Shown here: positions 23,348-35,371 of the stretch, piece after piece
Numbering within the stretch: position 1 is the first letter of the stretch
Layout of the letters: each line of letters opens with the position of its first letter
DNA from: Hydnum rufescens UP504
Taxonomy: Eukaryota > Basidiomycota > Agaricomycetes > Cantharellales > Hydnaceae
Direction of reading: 5' to 3'
Assembly: GCA_014904985.1 (NCBI GenBank)
Contig: MU129106.1
Span: 44,971 to 108,970, forward strand
DNA: 64,000 nt
Translations under genes and position numbers: made by a program
Notes under the pieces: model-generated
The model's database searches: none
Told to the model about the DNA's origin: nothing
What the model saw: only the letters and a program-made list of their open reading frames with translations

Positions 23348-23694
23348 ACATTCGAAACAGAGCCGAGGAAATATTGCCTGAATGGCGTTTGTTCTGGAGC
23401 CTGGGTTCGGGAATAGGCCGAAAAAGTTTGCATCCTGGCACGGCCATCATGGCAAGTACCAGGCGCTAGTCTCCCCCCCCCTGAACCGAGGAACGGGGAC
23501 ACGAAAAAATGGGTCGCGGATCACGATACCTGGATTATTACAGCAACTAGCCGGCCCCGAAATCCGACGGGAATACGGGGCATTTACTCGTCAACGGACA
23601 CTCAAACGGCAACGTTCAACGCAAGTTCGACTGTTTATGACAAGCTAACGACAGGAATGCATGAAGTAAACAGGCACAAATACAACAGTTACAG

Positions 23695-24718
23695 TCACCA
23701 TTCCTTTCCCAGTTTGAAACTCCATTGGAAATCTGGAGAAACCAATAATAGATGATTATGTAATCCGAGGTGCTAGAACCTCTCGTACCTGCATACACTT
23801 CAGCATCGTCATCCAGGAATCTGGACCGAACATGGTACGTTCCCGTCCGAGCGAGTACGCCACTGGGGGACTCCTCCGGAGGAAATGTGCTCGAGTATAC
23901 TTCTCCCTTGGGATGAGGCCCGTATGAGCCGATCATCTATACGACCATACGACCATTAGCTCAAAGCGGCACCAATAACAGGGAACACCAAAGAGCACCT
24001 GCTCCAGTCGATCGACTAACACAGAACAGCCTCCATTAGAGCCCGGCACTACTGAGAGACGGTGAGTACTACGCACCAGTAATCCCAGCCCTCTTGACAA
24101 CATGGATATAACGAAGGCCAGAGATAACATCGCGATTGACCTTGAATGTAGCACCAACGCTGATCGATGGACGAGGGATGTGGGCCTGGCCGAAGTATGA
24201 TGGTAGTGAAGGCTGCTTACGAGTATTCTATACCTTCCTTGATAGTAATCGGATTCTTGGCCAAAGCCGCAACCGCAGCCTCATCTGCAAGATTGAATGA
24301 GATCTTCTGGCCTGCTGGCAGCGTTGCAGACGTCAAGGTCAAGGTGACGATGGTAACCTGCGAGGTGACCCACAAGAGGTTCGGGCACGCTTCCGGCCTT
24401 TTGAACCAATGGGTCACTTACCTTGGGTCCAGTAGACGGTGCTTGCGCCGCATTGGCACTGATACCAAGCGATGCCTTCCATCGGGAAAGAGACTCGTCA
24501 TGGGCATCGAGTTGAGCGTATTCTGTCACGGACTGCAATCTATCAGTGTGGGTTCGATACGATCAGTACTAGTATGGCAAGACGTACCTTCTTCTCCCCG
24601 GGACGGTACCCTTCATTGAAGGTGGGCTTCAACTCTTCATCCTCGTGTTCCTGCTTGTTGCACACTGAATACCGAACAGACAGCACGCTCCCTTGGGCGG
24701 TAATCAACCTACCGCCAT
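23695..24718 (-). CDS. RDI1: Rho GDP-dissociation inhibitor
   Basis: Binds prenylated Rho-family GTPases such as Cdc42 and Rho1 and extracts them from membranes. A two-codon first exon (ATG 24718, Met-Ala) splices over a 63 bp intron to [20 protein letters not shown]. Next are [20 protein letters not shown] (the N-terminal regulatory arm) and the immunoglobulin-like domain: [73 protein letters not shown] and the ending [11 protein letters not shown]. This is the full conserved RhoGDI order at about normal length (near 200 residues). Divergent from GTI1, about 260 bp apart, with a perfect hairpin in between. Confidence 0.93.
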
Positions 24719-24888
24719 TTGTCCTTGCGACGCTTGCGTCAATGGAATTAATAGAATGCGGCAAGGCCCGGGAAAAGCATCCGAGACAACTTTGGGCCTG
24801 GTCTACTCCTGAGACTGGATCCTCCTCAGGACAAAAAAGGAAAGCTAGGGGGCGCTGGCTCGTGCGTTCATCACATGTACGTATGGGG

Positions 24889-24924
24889 AATAAATTCACC
24901 GACAATCCTCGGTGAATTTATTCT
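24889..24924. promoter_or_regulatory. Perfect 15 bp inverted repeat in RDI1-GTI1 divergent promoter
   Basis: GAATAAATTCACCGA (24889-24903) and its exact complement (24910-24924) flank a 6 base loop. It sits about 170 bp upstream of the RDI1 start and 55 bp upstream of the GTI1 start. It could be a dimeric factor site or a hairpin in the GTI1 5' leader. Confidence 0.6.
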
Positions 24925-24978
24925 CTATACATAAAGCATGCTCTGAATACGGTGCCACATCCATCGACCTTTCCAGAC

Positions 24979-26383
24979 ATGACGTCCTCCTCAGAGTCCC
25001 CCCCACCTGTGTGGATTCGAACATCACTGGACGCCTTCCTCGCCGTCGAATACGCATTGCGATCTCGCTCCAATGGTCATATCCATATTTACAATAATGT
25101 CCCTCCTTCCGAGGAACGTGATGCCTTGATTCGAGCTGGCAATGTCATCATCTGGGATGAGCCAAAGAAGTCTCACAAGCAGCGGTGGAAATACTCGTCG
25201 ACCACAACATGGTCCAACTCCAGAATGATCGGCAATTTTCTGGTGCGGTCTCAGCTCCCTAAGCGCCTGAAACCATCATGCTGACCACCGAACTAGGTAT
25301 ATCGTCAAACCAGCAAAGGTCGTAAGAACTCCCCCGCCCAGGCCCCACAGCTCGGCCATGACCACTTGTACGAGGTCTTTTGCGCACACAGGAATCACAA
25401 GGAGTTTCCAGCCGGCGGGCTCATGAGAAAGGTTCGTTCATTTAGCCATCCCATCACCTTCTCTGACCACCAATACCGCAGACCATGACTCTGAATATTG
25501 GGGAGAATAAGACCCACTTCATCAATTTCTACAACCCATATATGCAACTGGACCCCCAGGAGGCTCTCCCTCAGCCATCCTCCCTCCCCCTCTTCACCCA
25601 TTTGACTTACGATCTCCGCCCTGATATCCTTTTCACCAAACATCGCCAGCCTCCTATCGTCAATATCATGACTGCAGGAAACGTCGAGCGTTTCGTTTAT
25701 GGAGGCGAATATGGCGCCGATCTCCCTGAACGGCATGCCCACATCCAAGGGGCTATCAAATACTGGACTCAGAGGCTCAAGGTAGTCCCAGAGGTGAGAC
25801 CTTTGAAAGTCGACCCTCATTCCAAGCTATCCAAGCCTTCCGTATGCGAGGATACAATGCCCGGCAACACGAGCGAGAGCGATGCCCTGTCTCAATCGAG
25901 GAAGACAAACTCGAAGACAGAGTTGATTCTCCCTTGGCTCCGCCATCACTCGTCGTGGATATCGCCAGTCCCAGACCAGCGCACGAGTGGACTCCAAATC
26001 CGGAGTTCCCTCCCTCGTGGTCATTCCAGCCTTCTTTCTCATCTCCTGCCGTTCCGACCTTTACACCCCCGCCACCTCCGCCACCTCTAGAACCCTTGTA
26101 CCCTCAAGACCATCCCCCCAAATATCAAGAATTTGATGCGGATTCCACTCAATTCAGCTTTTATTCTTTCTCCGCCAGTTCTTCTTATCCCGCACCTAAC
26201 ATAGCCCCTCTCGAGCCCTTTGGCTCGGATGTGTATGATCCGATCGGGCTTGGCAGACGAGCCGGCATTTATGCAAGTCCCGCCCCTTCCACTGCCTACG
26301 TCTACGAGGCGCCGTTATGCCAGGATCAGTTCGCTCAGAGTCCTTCGGGCAGCAATTGGATGAGTTCTTATTCATATGTATGA
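24979..26383 (+). CDS. Gti1/Pac2 family transcriptional regulator (WOPR domain)
   Basis: WOPR proteins (Wor1, Gti1, Pac2) are fungal DNA-binding regulators of morphology and development. The first box starts after MTSSSES: WIRTSLDAFLAVEYALRSRS, then GNVIIWDEPKKSHKQRW and TTWSNSRMIGNFLV. The exon breaks there and resumes YRQTSKGRK. The second box includes HDHLYEVFCAHRNHKEFPAG, GLMRKTMTLNIGENKTHFI, and FYNPY. A Pro/Ser-rich tail follows with FTPPPPPPPLEPLYPQDHPP, as usual for activation regions. The last exon begins after an intron near 25800 and ends WMSSYSYV. Length is about 430 residues. Whether it behaves more like Gti1 or Pac2 cannot be told from this sequence. Confidence 0.88.
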
Positions 26384-26941
26384 TTGACTCGGTCTTGTAT
26401 CTGGTTGTCTATTTCTTGTGTCATCGCGTCGTTCTGTAGCACCACTCGAACACCAAACCAAACTGTATCGTGGATCATTCACCAATCTCCAGTATTGTAT
26501 TGGCAGTCTCTTACCCCGGGCTCTCCGTATGCAAATAAAGCGTTTTCACAACGAGCCCTCTCGAGGCAGTATGGTTTCCAAGAATTATTTCATACTCATG
26601 AATCCGAGCCTAGAACATTCACGTACTCCTCAAACATATGAATCTAAGCCCATGATGGCAGCCAAACCTATTCCTGAAAGCAGTCATGAACCACTCTGAG
26701 TTATTCCGCCCCACATGCCAAGCGCTCCATAGACACATAGGGTATGAAATTCATCGCAAACCCTATCATATTTACGTTTCCCCTCCCCCCTCTCGAGAGG
26801 GGTTGCACAGATGATCATAGACACCTGTGCTTTCACGATGAGCCGTGGGTGGATGGTGTGGCACGAGGCCCGGGAAGAGCCGGATAGAGGGCCCGCACAC
26901 CAAGCCTCTCATCACCTCCAACTCCCTTTTGGGCATACATT

Positions 26942-27466
26942 ATGGTCAGTGTCCCTTCCATCCCTCGTTCTGCAACCTCTACCATATCCCTTGCGTCATT
27001 CCGGGAGCGGCATGGCATGATCGCGCTGTGAAGACACGCTGGATGCAAGCCATTTGCCTTTGGATGTACTTGTGTTGAATCGTTCCCTTTCCTTTCCTCA
27101 GGCTAAAGCCAAAGCCGCACCGACCTCTTCATCCGGGGGCAAGTCCGCCAAGAAGAAGAAGTGGTCCAAGGGCAAAGTCAAGGACAAGGCCCAGCACGCC
27201 GTTACCCTCGACAAACCAACATACGATCGCATCATTAAGGAAGTCCCGACCTTCCGCTTCATCTCCCAATCTATCCTCATCGAGCGGCTCAAAGTTAATG
27301 GGTCAATTGCAAGACAAGCAATTCGACATCTTGCTGCCGAGGGGCAAATCAAAAAGATTGTGCATCACAACGGACAACTCATCTACAGTGAGTCCCTCCT
27401 GGTCCCCACGTATTTTTCCGTACTCACCCCTCTTTCGTAGCACGCTCGATTGGGGCCACTGAGTAG
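26942..27466 (+). CDS. RPS25: 40S ribosomal protein S25 (eS25)
   Basis: Small-subunit ribosomal protein. The start codon at 26942 is followed at once by an intron (GTCAGT to CTCAG at 27101). The exon then reads AKAKAAPTSSSGGKSAKKKK, KWSKGKVKDKAQHAVTLDKP, TYDRIIKEVPTFRFISQSIL, IERLKVNGSIARQAIRHLAA and EGQIKKIVHHNGQLIY. A second intron near 27390-27440 leads to the short end TRSIGATE. Sequence and length (about 105 residues) match eS25. An intron immediately after the ATG is common in fungal ribosomal protein genes. Confidence 0.95.
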
Positions 27467-27701
27467 ACTTTACGTTATGCTATACGGTCACTGCTCCGCA
27501 TGTATCTACCCCATATGAAGCAAACAAGCTTTCCATGACCTTACTCCAGGCTGGCATGTAGCGCACTGCACTGAACTCCACGGGGGGTATGAAATTACAT
27601 GTACGGCTTTGTCGACGCAGCAAACGTTCGCAAGCAGAAAAATAAATGTTACAACCTCAAGACAAGAAATATGATAAGCTCTTTATGCTTGCATGCCCGC
27701 C

Positions 27702-30678
27702 TCAATCCTCGGAAAGATAACGATACTCAAATCGGAAATCGCTCTTCTTCCGTTGGCACCAGCTGCCTTCCCAGTCGAAGTAGACGTATACCCCTTGCTC
27801 GTACTCGTCTGTAATCGCTTGGGGTTCCGAGTGCCGCTGGAACCACGTGAGATACTTGACATGGAAGCGCCACGACTGGCGCTTCAATTCTGCAGCAGCC
27901 AGGTACCTGGATTGCAATTAAAGTCCTGACCTAAGGTTTGGACGTATCAAAGTACGTACTGTTGATATGTCCCCGCATGGTAGTAAAAGATATAGAACAA
28001 TGTTTCAGTCTCGAATCGAGAGTACAATGCAGGGGAGTCGAAGGACGCAAGTGGTTGCTGAGGATAGTATGGGGGCGTTGAGTAAGGGTTCCGGGAATAT
28101 AATACTTTGGCCTGACGTCCACTCATTAGCTCCCTATAAGCAATTCATGGTTAGGGGCACTTACTTTTCAGTGTCGCGAGGTTGTGGAATCCCACTGAAC
28201 CCAGATTCGAGGACCTTGTGCACTTGATTCAAGTTGGACATACGTGTCGGAGCTTAAAGGGAGAAATGACATCCGTATTGCATAACCGTTGTGAGAAGAA
28301 GCACAAACCTTTCTGCTTTGCGCCTTCGAAACTCGCTACAAGATCAGCCAGGGAACTCGGTAGACCTGCCGGTCTTTGAGGTGCCGGAGGTTGTGGCTGG
28401 TGCTGAACCTGTTGATGCTGTTGTTGCTGAAGCGACCCATCGCGAGTTTCCTGTTGAGACTGACTAGCACCCAGCGGATATTGCGGGTGTTGTTGCTGGG
28501 ACTGTGGCGGTGGTGGTAAAGGTGAGGAGCGAGTGGATACGTTGGACACTTCCAGAGGCATTCCCCCATGTGGTTGCTGCTGGACGAATTGTACTTGTTG
28601 CGGCAGTGGGGATGGCTGCGCAACGTGGGTAGGTGGATGTGGCTGTGCTTGTTGCGCCTGAGATCCTGCGCTAGATACATCAGCCACAGGGGTTTGTGTA
28701 GCGATTCGGGGTGCGGGTTGAGATTGAGAAGCCACGGATCCATTTTGGGGTTGGGACCGATTCTGTGACCCAGAGTCCTACAAAAACATTTATCACATCT
28801 GAGAGTTGAAGGTCCAATAGGCGTACCACTGGGTAAGACGATGCCGATACACCGGATGTTGAGACCCGTGGCGAGGTAGCGGAGACTAACGGAGGAAACA
28901 TCAATAAGAACGCTCTTAACACGTGAAACAAAAAACGGGATTGCTCCAGACGATGTAAACAGACAATCACCGCTTGTCCCAGCTTCTGCGTTACTGCTGA
29001 GAACAGGACTATGTTGTCGACTGTCAAAGTAGCCAGACGAACCAGGTGGTGGCGTCAGTCGACTCATCAAACTCGGCGGGGCAACAGATGAAGCTATGGG
29101 GGACGACGTTATTGATGGCGATGGGGGCGCCGCATCCTGTGCCGCTACTGACGCTGCCGAGGAAAGTGCTGGTGTCGATAAGGATGGGTAAGAGTTTGAT
29201 GTCGAAGGTGGTGGACCTGGCGCTTGGGCATTGGAACTGTTCGTCCCGTTTGTCGACGCTGAACCTAGGGATTGGCCATTACTCGAGGAATTGGCGACGG
29301 CAGCTGCGTATCGTATTGGGGGTAAAGCAGGTTTCGAACCAGCAGTCCCTGGAGCACCCGATGGAGGTAACCCAGACTTAAGGGCTTGTGACATAGGCTG
29401 AGCAGCAAAATTTGGGGCTGGCGGTATTATTGGAGGTTTTGAGGAGTCCAGAGTATTTTCTGTTGGGGATTGGAACTAGACGGCTAAAGGTAGAAGCAAA
29501 AATCACTTACTTCGCATTGGTGTGGTAGCCTTCCGCAAGATTGGACTCATCTAGATGCAGTTGCGTCAATTAAAGATACAGAGAATCAAGGATGATGCCT
29601 TACTTCTTCTCTCCGAGGAGCCGGGTTTTCCTCGCGATGTGGAGACTTGGCTTTCGAAGGATCCTTCAGCGGTGACCGTGACGGTGCAGAATCTACACGC
29701 ACAAATAAGTATGCAATAATCGTTAGGAACAGGTTCTCCAATCATACCATCTTGTTCTGAGTCCGAGTCTTCGGAACCTTCGTCTCCCACAACGCCAAAT
29801 GCAGCTTCCTCTGCATCAAGGTTGAGGTCGTCATATATACCCTCGTCCTCTTCAAAGTCTTCCTCCTGTATGGAATTCGCGTGAGTGCGTCGAAAAGTGG
29901 AGCTGGAGTAATGCTTACCGTATTGCTTTCCACAAAATATGAAATATCCTCTTTCAGTTCGAGAACTTTCTCAGTGGGTAGCGCGCCATTCTCTAGAAGC
30001 CGCAAGACAATCTCAAGACGGCTGATGTGCCATTTCCGCCGATCATTTAGTGTCTCGAGTTCCTCAAGTCGACTTGATGCGGTGCCTTTCGCTCGTTTCT
30101 TGGGCCCACCTTGCAGAGATTCCACTTCGGCTTCAGATTGCTCTATTTGTCGGGACAGCTCATCCACCTGGGCCGCGAGCCAAGCGCTGGTCTCGGCCTT
30201 CTCTTTCTCTTTTGGATCAAGCTTGAGAGCTGCTATTAAGCCATCTTTAGAGAACGCCTTCGTCTTCATTTCCTTCTCGCAAGCCTTGAATTTCTCCATT
30301 TGCTACATGACCAGACATCAGTAACGGGAAGAAGAGGGGGGTGCTGTAGAAGGACATGCCGTTTCGATGAGCTTGCGGTTCTCAACGAGTTGGGACTTGT
30401 CCTTGATTTCATTACTCGAGACCCATGTTTTGATTTGATCTCGTAGTCGTTGGAGCTTCTTTATTTGTGTCTTAAGATCAACTTCGAGCTTCTCCTTCTG
30501 GGTTTGATTTGTTGACGCTTGCATCTTGTCATAGATTGAGTCAAAGAGCTCGACGCCCTCTGCGACTTTCTTGAGTGTTCTGTCGATCTCGGCTGGAGAC
30601 CGGGCGCATAAGAGATTGCGGGAATACATTGTACCTTATAAATAATGGGAACGCACTCTGGAGCTTTCTGGCTGCCAT
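27702..30678 (-). CDS. NOT3: CCR4-NOT complex subunit NOT3/NOT5
   Basis: Subunit of the CCR4-NOT deadenylase complex that controls mRNA turnover. Start ATG 30678 gives MAARKLQ, then after an intron [20 protein letters not shown] and a long coiled coil ([58 protein letters not shown]). This is the Not3 N-terminal domain. An acidic segment and a Ser/Pro/Gln-rich middle follow, with [14 protein letters not shown], a Gln run near 28430 and [19 protein letters not shown]. The C-terminal NOT box ends [40 protein letters not shown] and [11 protein letters not shown], nearly invariant in eukaryotes. Several introns interrupt it. Start codons of this gene and GTB1 are only about 90 bp apart on opposite strands. 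Confidence 0.95.
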
Positions 30679-30768
30679 GGTGGTGAGCCAAGGAAGGACG
30701 TTCGCTGTTACAGAGGTCAACGGAAAGATCCGAAATTCAAGCGTCGGGACTCGGGAGTAGCCCAGCTC

Positions 30769-32865
30769 ATGGCTCGAATTCACTATTTGCTGGTCTTGGC
30801 TGTATTTTCTCCCTCTCTCGCTCTCAAAGGCATTAAGTCTTCGCACCTCTCACTCTATAGTCCGGTTCCTGGGTCGTCTCCTCCCTTGTGGAAATGTTTG
30901 AATTCGTCTCAGGAAATATTGTATTCTGCGTTGAATGACGACTATTGTGACTGCGAGGACGGAACAGATGAGCCCGGTATGTCAAATTTTTGACCTTTGA
31001 GCGTCGTTGTAACCTGTTGGTCTTCGATTCTCACAGGAACGAGTGCGTGCCCTGGTGCTCTATTCTATTGCGTTAATGAAGGCCACATTGGTGCCTATAT
31101 TCGGAGCTCTCGTGTACACGATGGCTTGTGTGAGCCCGAGTGTTGCGATGGCTCTGACGAACCAGAAGGCGTTTGCCCTAATGTATGCGTGTCCCTTGGC
31201 AATGAACATAGGCGTGTCGTGAACGCGGAACGTAAGATGCGCAAGACGGGCTCCAAAATTCGTTCTTCATACATAACACACGCTCAAAGGGAGAAAAAAA
31301 GACTCGAAGATTCCATCCAGTCTTTGAAAACTGAAGTGGCTCTCAAAGAAATCGAAGAAGCACGTGCACAGGGTACGTTCAAACCTGTACAGCTTGATGC
31401 AGACCGTGGTCCTGATATCCCGCTTTCCTGTTCGAAGAAATCTGGGAACACACAGCCTCTATGGATGCAGAGATGTTAGAAATCCGGAGAAAATCGCGTA
31501 TGCCGTGAAATTTCTTGGCTCTGCACGCCTATTTACCAATTTGATCCCACCAGCGACCTATCGGCTTCTCAGCGATTATGTGGCTTTGATAGATGCAATG
31601 ATTGTTCGGGAGAACATGCTTAACGAACGAATAACTGCGTTAGAAGCCATTTTGGAGACCTTGAGCTCCGGATACAATCCCAATTATCAGGATATGGCTG
31701 TCCTGGAGGCCGTTCGTGGTTGGGCTGCCCTGAAAGGTTCTGAGGAGCCAAAGGAAACGGAGAGCACCGCGCAAGAGGATACGGACACTGCACAATCCCA
31801 GCCACCAGACGAAGAAGAGTTGATTTGGACAGACGAGCGGATCGTCGAACTGAAGGACACCGATGCATTATCTGCTCTTCTTGAACATGAGCGACATATC
31901 GGCAGCCTATCTACGGAGGATTTTTCAGAAGAATGTACGTTGCCAATTATTACGCTGCTCCAACTGGCGAAATAATGGGTATGCCCAGTATTATCACTAG
32001 AACACTACATCCCCGAGCCATTCCTCCCGACATTTATACGTATTCGTGACGCCGCTCTGGACTTGCTAACTAAGTTCAAGTTAGTTCGCCCGGCCGCTGT
32101 TCCCCCTGGTGCTAGTCAGTCTATCTCCCCTTCGGGCTACAATGATGTTGAGAGTTAGTACAGGCGGAGACTCCGACAAGAAGAAGACGCTGCATCAGAA
32201 TGCTCTCAATGCGTTAAATGTTGTCCAAACATCTCTCGCCGACGAGGAGAGGGCACTACACAAGCTATTTGATCCTGTATTTGGCTTTGGTAAGTATGGA
32301 GAATGGAAGAAACTTGATGGAACGTGTATCGAGAAGGATTCTGGAGAGTGCGTCCATTTCGGCAGTTTCTGCCTACACAAAAAAGTCTCGCATTTAACCT
32401 ACAAGGGCAGATATACCTACTCCGTTTGTTTCTTTGGATCTGTGACTCAAAAACCAAACAAGGGCGGTGGGACTCACAGTCTTGGGTTTGTATTGTTCAT
32501 CCCACCACCCTATAACCACACTGATGCCTTGCGTAAATAGTCGATTCTCGTCATGGAGTCGCTCCCCGTCTGACCACCCTGAACAGCTGACATATTACTC
32601 TCGTCAAATTTATGGGAATGGAGAAAGATGCTGGAATGGACCAGAACGTAGTGTACAGGTATGAAGGCACCTCATCACCCATGATAACCTGGTTGAAAAC
32701 TGCTTTATCCAGCTCGAGCTGTCGTGTGGGACCGAGAACACGCTCTTGACAATCGCAGAGCCCGAGAAATGCGAGTACCATTTCACAGCGACGACCCCCG
32801 CGCTCTGCTGGCCAGATTCCGAGTTAGATGGCGAGAACCAAAAGCCATTGAACGAGGACTTGTAG
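30769..32865 (+). CDS. GTB1: Glucosidase II beta subunit
   Basis: Non-catalytic subunit of ER glucosidase II, needed to trim N-glycans and for ER quality control. A signal peptide, MARIHYLLVLAVFSPSLALK, is followed by two acidic Cys-rich repeats with CDCEDGTDEPG and CCDGSDEPEG. These are the calcium-binding LDL-A-like pair of this family. A coiled-coil segment comes next (KKRLEDSIQSLKTEVALKEI, then EIWEHTASMDAEMLEIRRKS) and TGYNPNY-type motif SGYNPNYQDMAVLEAVRGW. Acidic linker residues lead to the C-terminal mannose-6-phosphate receptor homology domain: GEWKKLDGTCIEKDSGE, YTYSVCFFGSVTQKP, CWNGPERSVQ, LELSCGTENTLLTIAEPEKC. The end is NQKPLNEDL, not a classical HDEL. All joins tested are in phase. 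Confidence 0.93.
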
Positions 32866-33091
32866 TATATTGTACCCTATCTATTCTCTCCGCCCCAGGC
32901 ATGATGGTGGAAATACCCAGGGCTCCATATGCTGCATTGTGAAGGCGAGATTCGTATCTAGTCGTACACTAGGCGAGGGGGAGTACAATACACAACACAA
33001 CCTATCCTGAACAGTAAAACAGGCGAAAGGAAGAAAATTCCGAAGAGAATAAGGAAATGAAACCCCAAAAATCAAGATGAATGCGGGAAGG

Positions 33092-35147
33092 TTAATAAGC
33101 GAATAGAACAAGCTTGGAATTGTTCGATACCCATTCTTTCAGGCCGTCGTCTCCTTCGATGGTTGTCAACCCCTTCTCACCACGAGCTGCATTCATGCTC
33201 TCACGATACTTAAGTGAGTTGACGTCTGCACCAAGGCGGTCTTTGACCTTCGTCAACAACTGCTGGTACGTGACGCGCGGTGATACGCGGATGGCAATAA
33301 GGTCATCCGTAGACGAGTGGAATATTTTGATCTTCAGGAATGCAGGAGACACCCCACTGTTCTCACTTTGGTTGAGAGCAATAGAAGATGCAGTGGGGGA
33401 CCGTGCATGATTGGTGAATGTAGTGTGGGGGGATGAGCGGGTCGGAGAAGGTGCAGACGTAGAGTATGAGGATGGCGGGCGGTTTTGCTCCGTAGACCCA
33501 TTCGAAACCTGAAAGATACTCTGTTATTGCAGGGGCCAAGTCTGTGTTGGAATGCCTTACATGGTATCTCGCAGTGGTATTGGATGGATCTCTCTGATCC
33601 GAATAAGCGGATCCGTGGGATTTTCTATGCTGATCTTGATCGGCAGAAGAGCCAACGATCTGCAGTGCATCCAGTTGCAGAGTCTCAGTGTCATCCACTC
33701 CAATTCGTTCTTGGATAGCTGGAAGAATGACATCTCCAGGTTTCTGCGCCAAAAATCGCCTGAAAAGATCGCACCGAAGAACATAGTCAGCACCATGATA
33801 CGTCGCGAGCTCGACTAGCTCCTTGACGTATATATCGAGGTCCCTCTGTCGACTTGCAGTAACTCCATCATCAACATAGTCCACGGGTCCAGGCATGTAT
33901 GGAAGAATGCGGTCATTCTCCGTGAGTTCAGGACCATTAGGATCCCTCTTCTCTCGACCTGCTTCAACAGGCCAGGTATCGAGGAGCTGGAGCTGGAACG
34001 CGTAGAAGTCGTCGTAATTCCGGTACAGCACCATCGAGATAGGCACTGGTGTCGAAGAATGCGAGGGGTCTGGGTCTGGCCGGTACTTGATATTGAGGCG
34101 GAACCAATATTCACCAGACTCGCGATGGAACGAAGGAATTTCGGCAGCTATCAAGAGGCCGGGAGGGAGGATCTCTTCCCCATCTCCCTGGTCTCCATCA
34201 CCAGAGTGAGAGCTGGGGATAGGGGACGCAGAGCCGCGTTCCTTCACCGGGGGGTTTCTGGGCATATAGGGGTTGCTTGGGATAGTTGGGCCCGAATCGA
34301 TGACGCCAAGGGGAATGCTACTGGCTTTATATTCCATTGTTGCCTTTTTCCACTCTTCGACCTTTGGTAAGCTTCCGCGATCCATTAGGTCCGACACCTC
34401 GTCTTCGTTCATTTTCCGGCCCGTACTGGGATCACGGATCTCGACAAATGTGACCGGGATCAGGCCGGGGCCACCCAGGCGCCCGATGGGTTTGGCGACG
34501 AACCATTCACGATTGGATTGGGCCACAACCGAAATCGGTTCACCGGCTTTGGCATCCAGTTCGTCGGGTCGTTCGGCCACAAAATCGTACTGAACGATAG
34601 CGTAGAAGGTCTGATGTCGTGGGGTAATCGGAGTCTTCGGTGCCAAGACCGGAGAATGGTTTGGAGAGGTAAGTATGGGGGGGATATGTGCATTATTACT
34701 CCTGCGTGCACTGTGGGAAAGATAGCGTCAAACAAGAAGGGACGAATTGCGACTGGAAACCCTTGGCAACATACACCGTACTCTGCTTTGAGAGCTCTTC
34801 GAATGCATCGGCAGGTACTAGACCTCTAGAACCGGTCACAGGATTGTGTGCCTCATACCATAAGCCACTCTAGAACCGTAACAGAACTATGGTGAACTGA
34901 TTTGATGGATTGGATTTCATACACGTACCTGTAGGTCAAGTTCCCTGGTCACATAGAAGAAATCACCCTTTGAGAATGAGAGTTCTTGAGGGGCCGTTGC
35001 TCGCCTGTTATCGATCGCTCTGATGACTTTCTGTGGTGTAAAAGTCTTCGCAGATGGGGGCTTGGAGATGAGGGGACTGGCAGAGATCGGAGTGGAAATT
35101 ACTGATGCTTTGGCGTCTCTGGAGCGGCGCAAAGCCTTGAAAGACAT
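33092..35147 (-). CDS. BEM1: Bem1-type polarity scaffold (SH3-SH3-PX-PB1)
   Basis: Scaffold that joins Cdc42, its exchange factor Cdc24 and PAK kinases at sites of polar growth. The N-terminus MSFKALRRSRDAKASVISTP leads to SH3-1: VIRAIDNRRATAPQELSFSK, GDFFYVTREL, SGLWYEAHNPVTGSRGLVP. SH3-2 reads FYAIVQYDFVAERPDELDAK, REWFVAKPIGRLGGPGLIPV. The PX domain includes YWFRLNIKYRPDP, VLYRNYDDFYAFQLQLLDTW, then TASRQRDLDIYVKELVELAT and LRCDLFRRFL. The C-terminal PB1 domain is FLKIKIFHSSTDDLIAIRVS, TYQQLLTKVKDRLG, to ending NNSKLVLFAY. Domain order and total size match Bem1/Scd2. It lies tandem with the cyclin gene to its right, about 220 bp apart. Confidence 0.93.
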
Positions 35148-35371
35148 GGCGTTGAGTACAGAGACTGATGGTGAAATGATTACGTAATAAAAACAAGCAT
35201 AATAGGTATTGCATTGTTTGGTCTAAGATCGCTCCAAGGCGAAGGTTATAAATGGCGGTGCTATACTGGATAAGAGGCTAATGGGAATGACATTCGACAG
35301 CAGAAAGGACCAAAAAAGCGGGGACTGAATGTTCGTAAAAACCGGGAAAACCACAAGACGAGAAGGGGAGT

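Noticed and set aside
28568..29381. Plus-strand open frames opposite NOT3
   Set aside because: Shadows of the repetitive Gln/Ser-coding sequence on the other strand.
28336..29394. 352-codon minus-strand frame as a separate gene
   Set aside because: It covers NOT3 exons and introns and shifts frame against the conserved Gln-rich part; only part of it is NOT3 coding.
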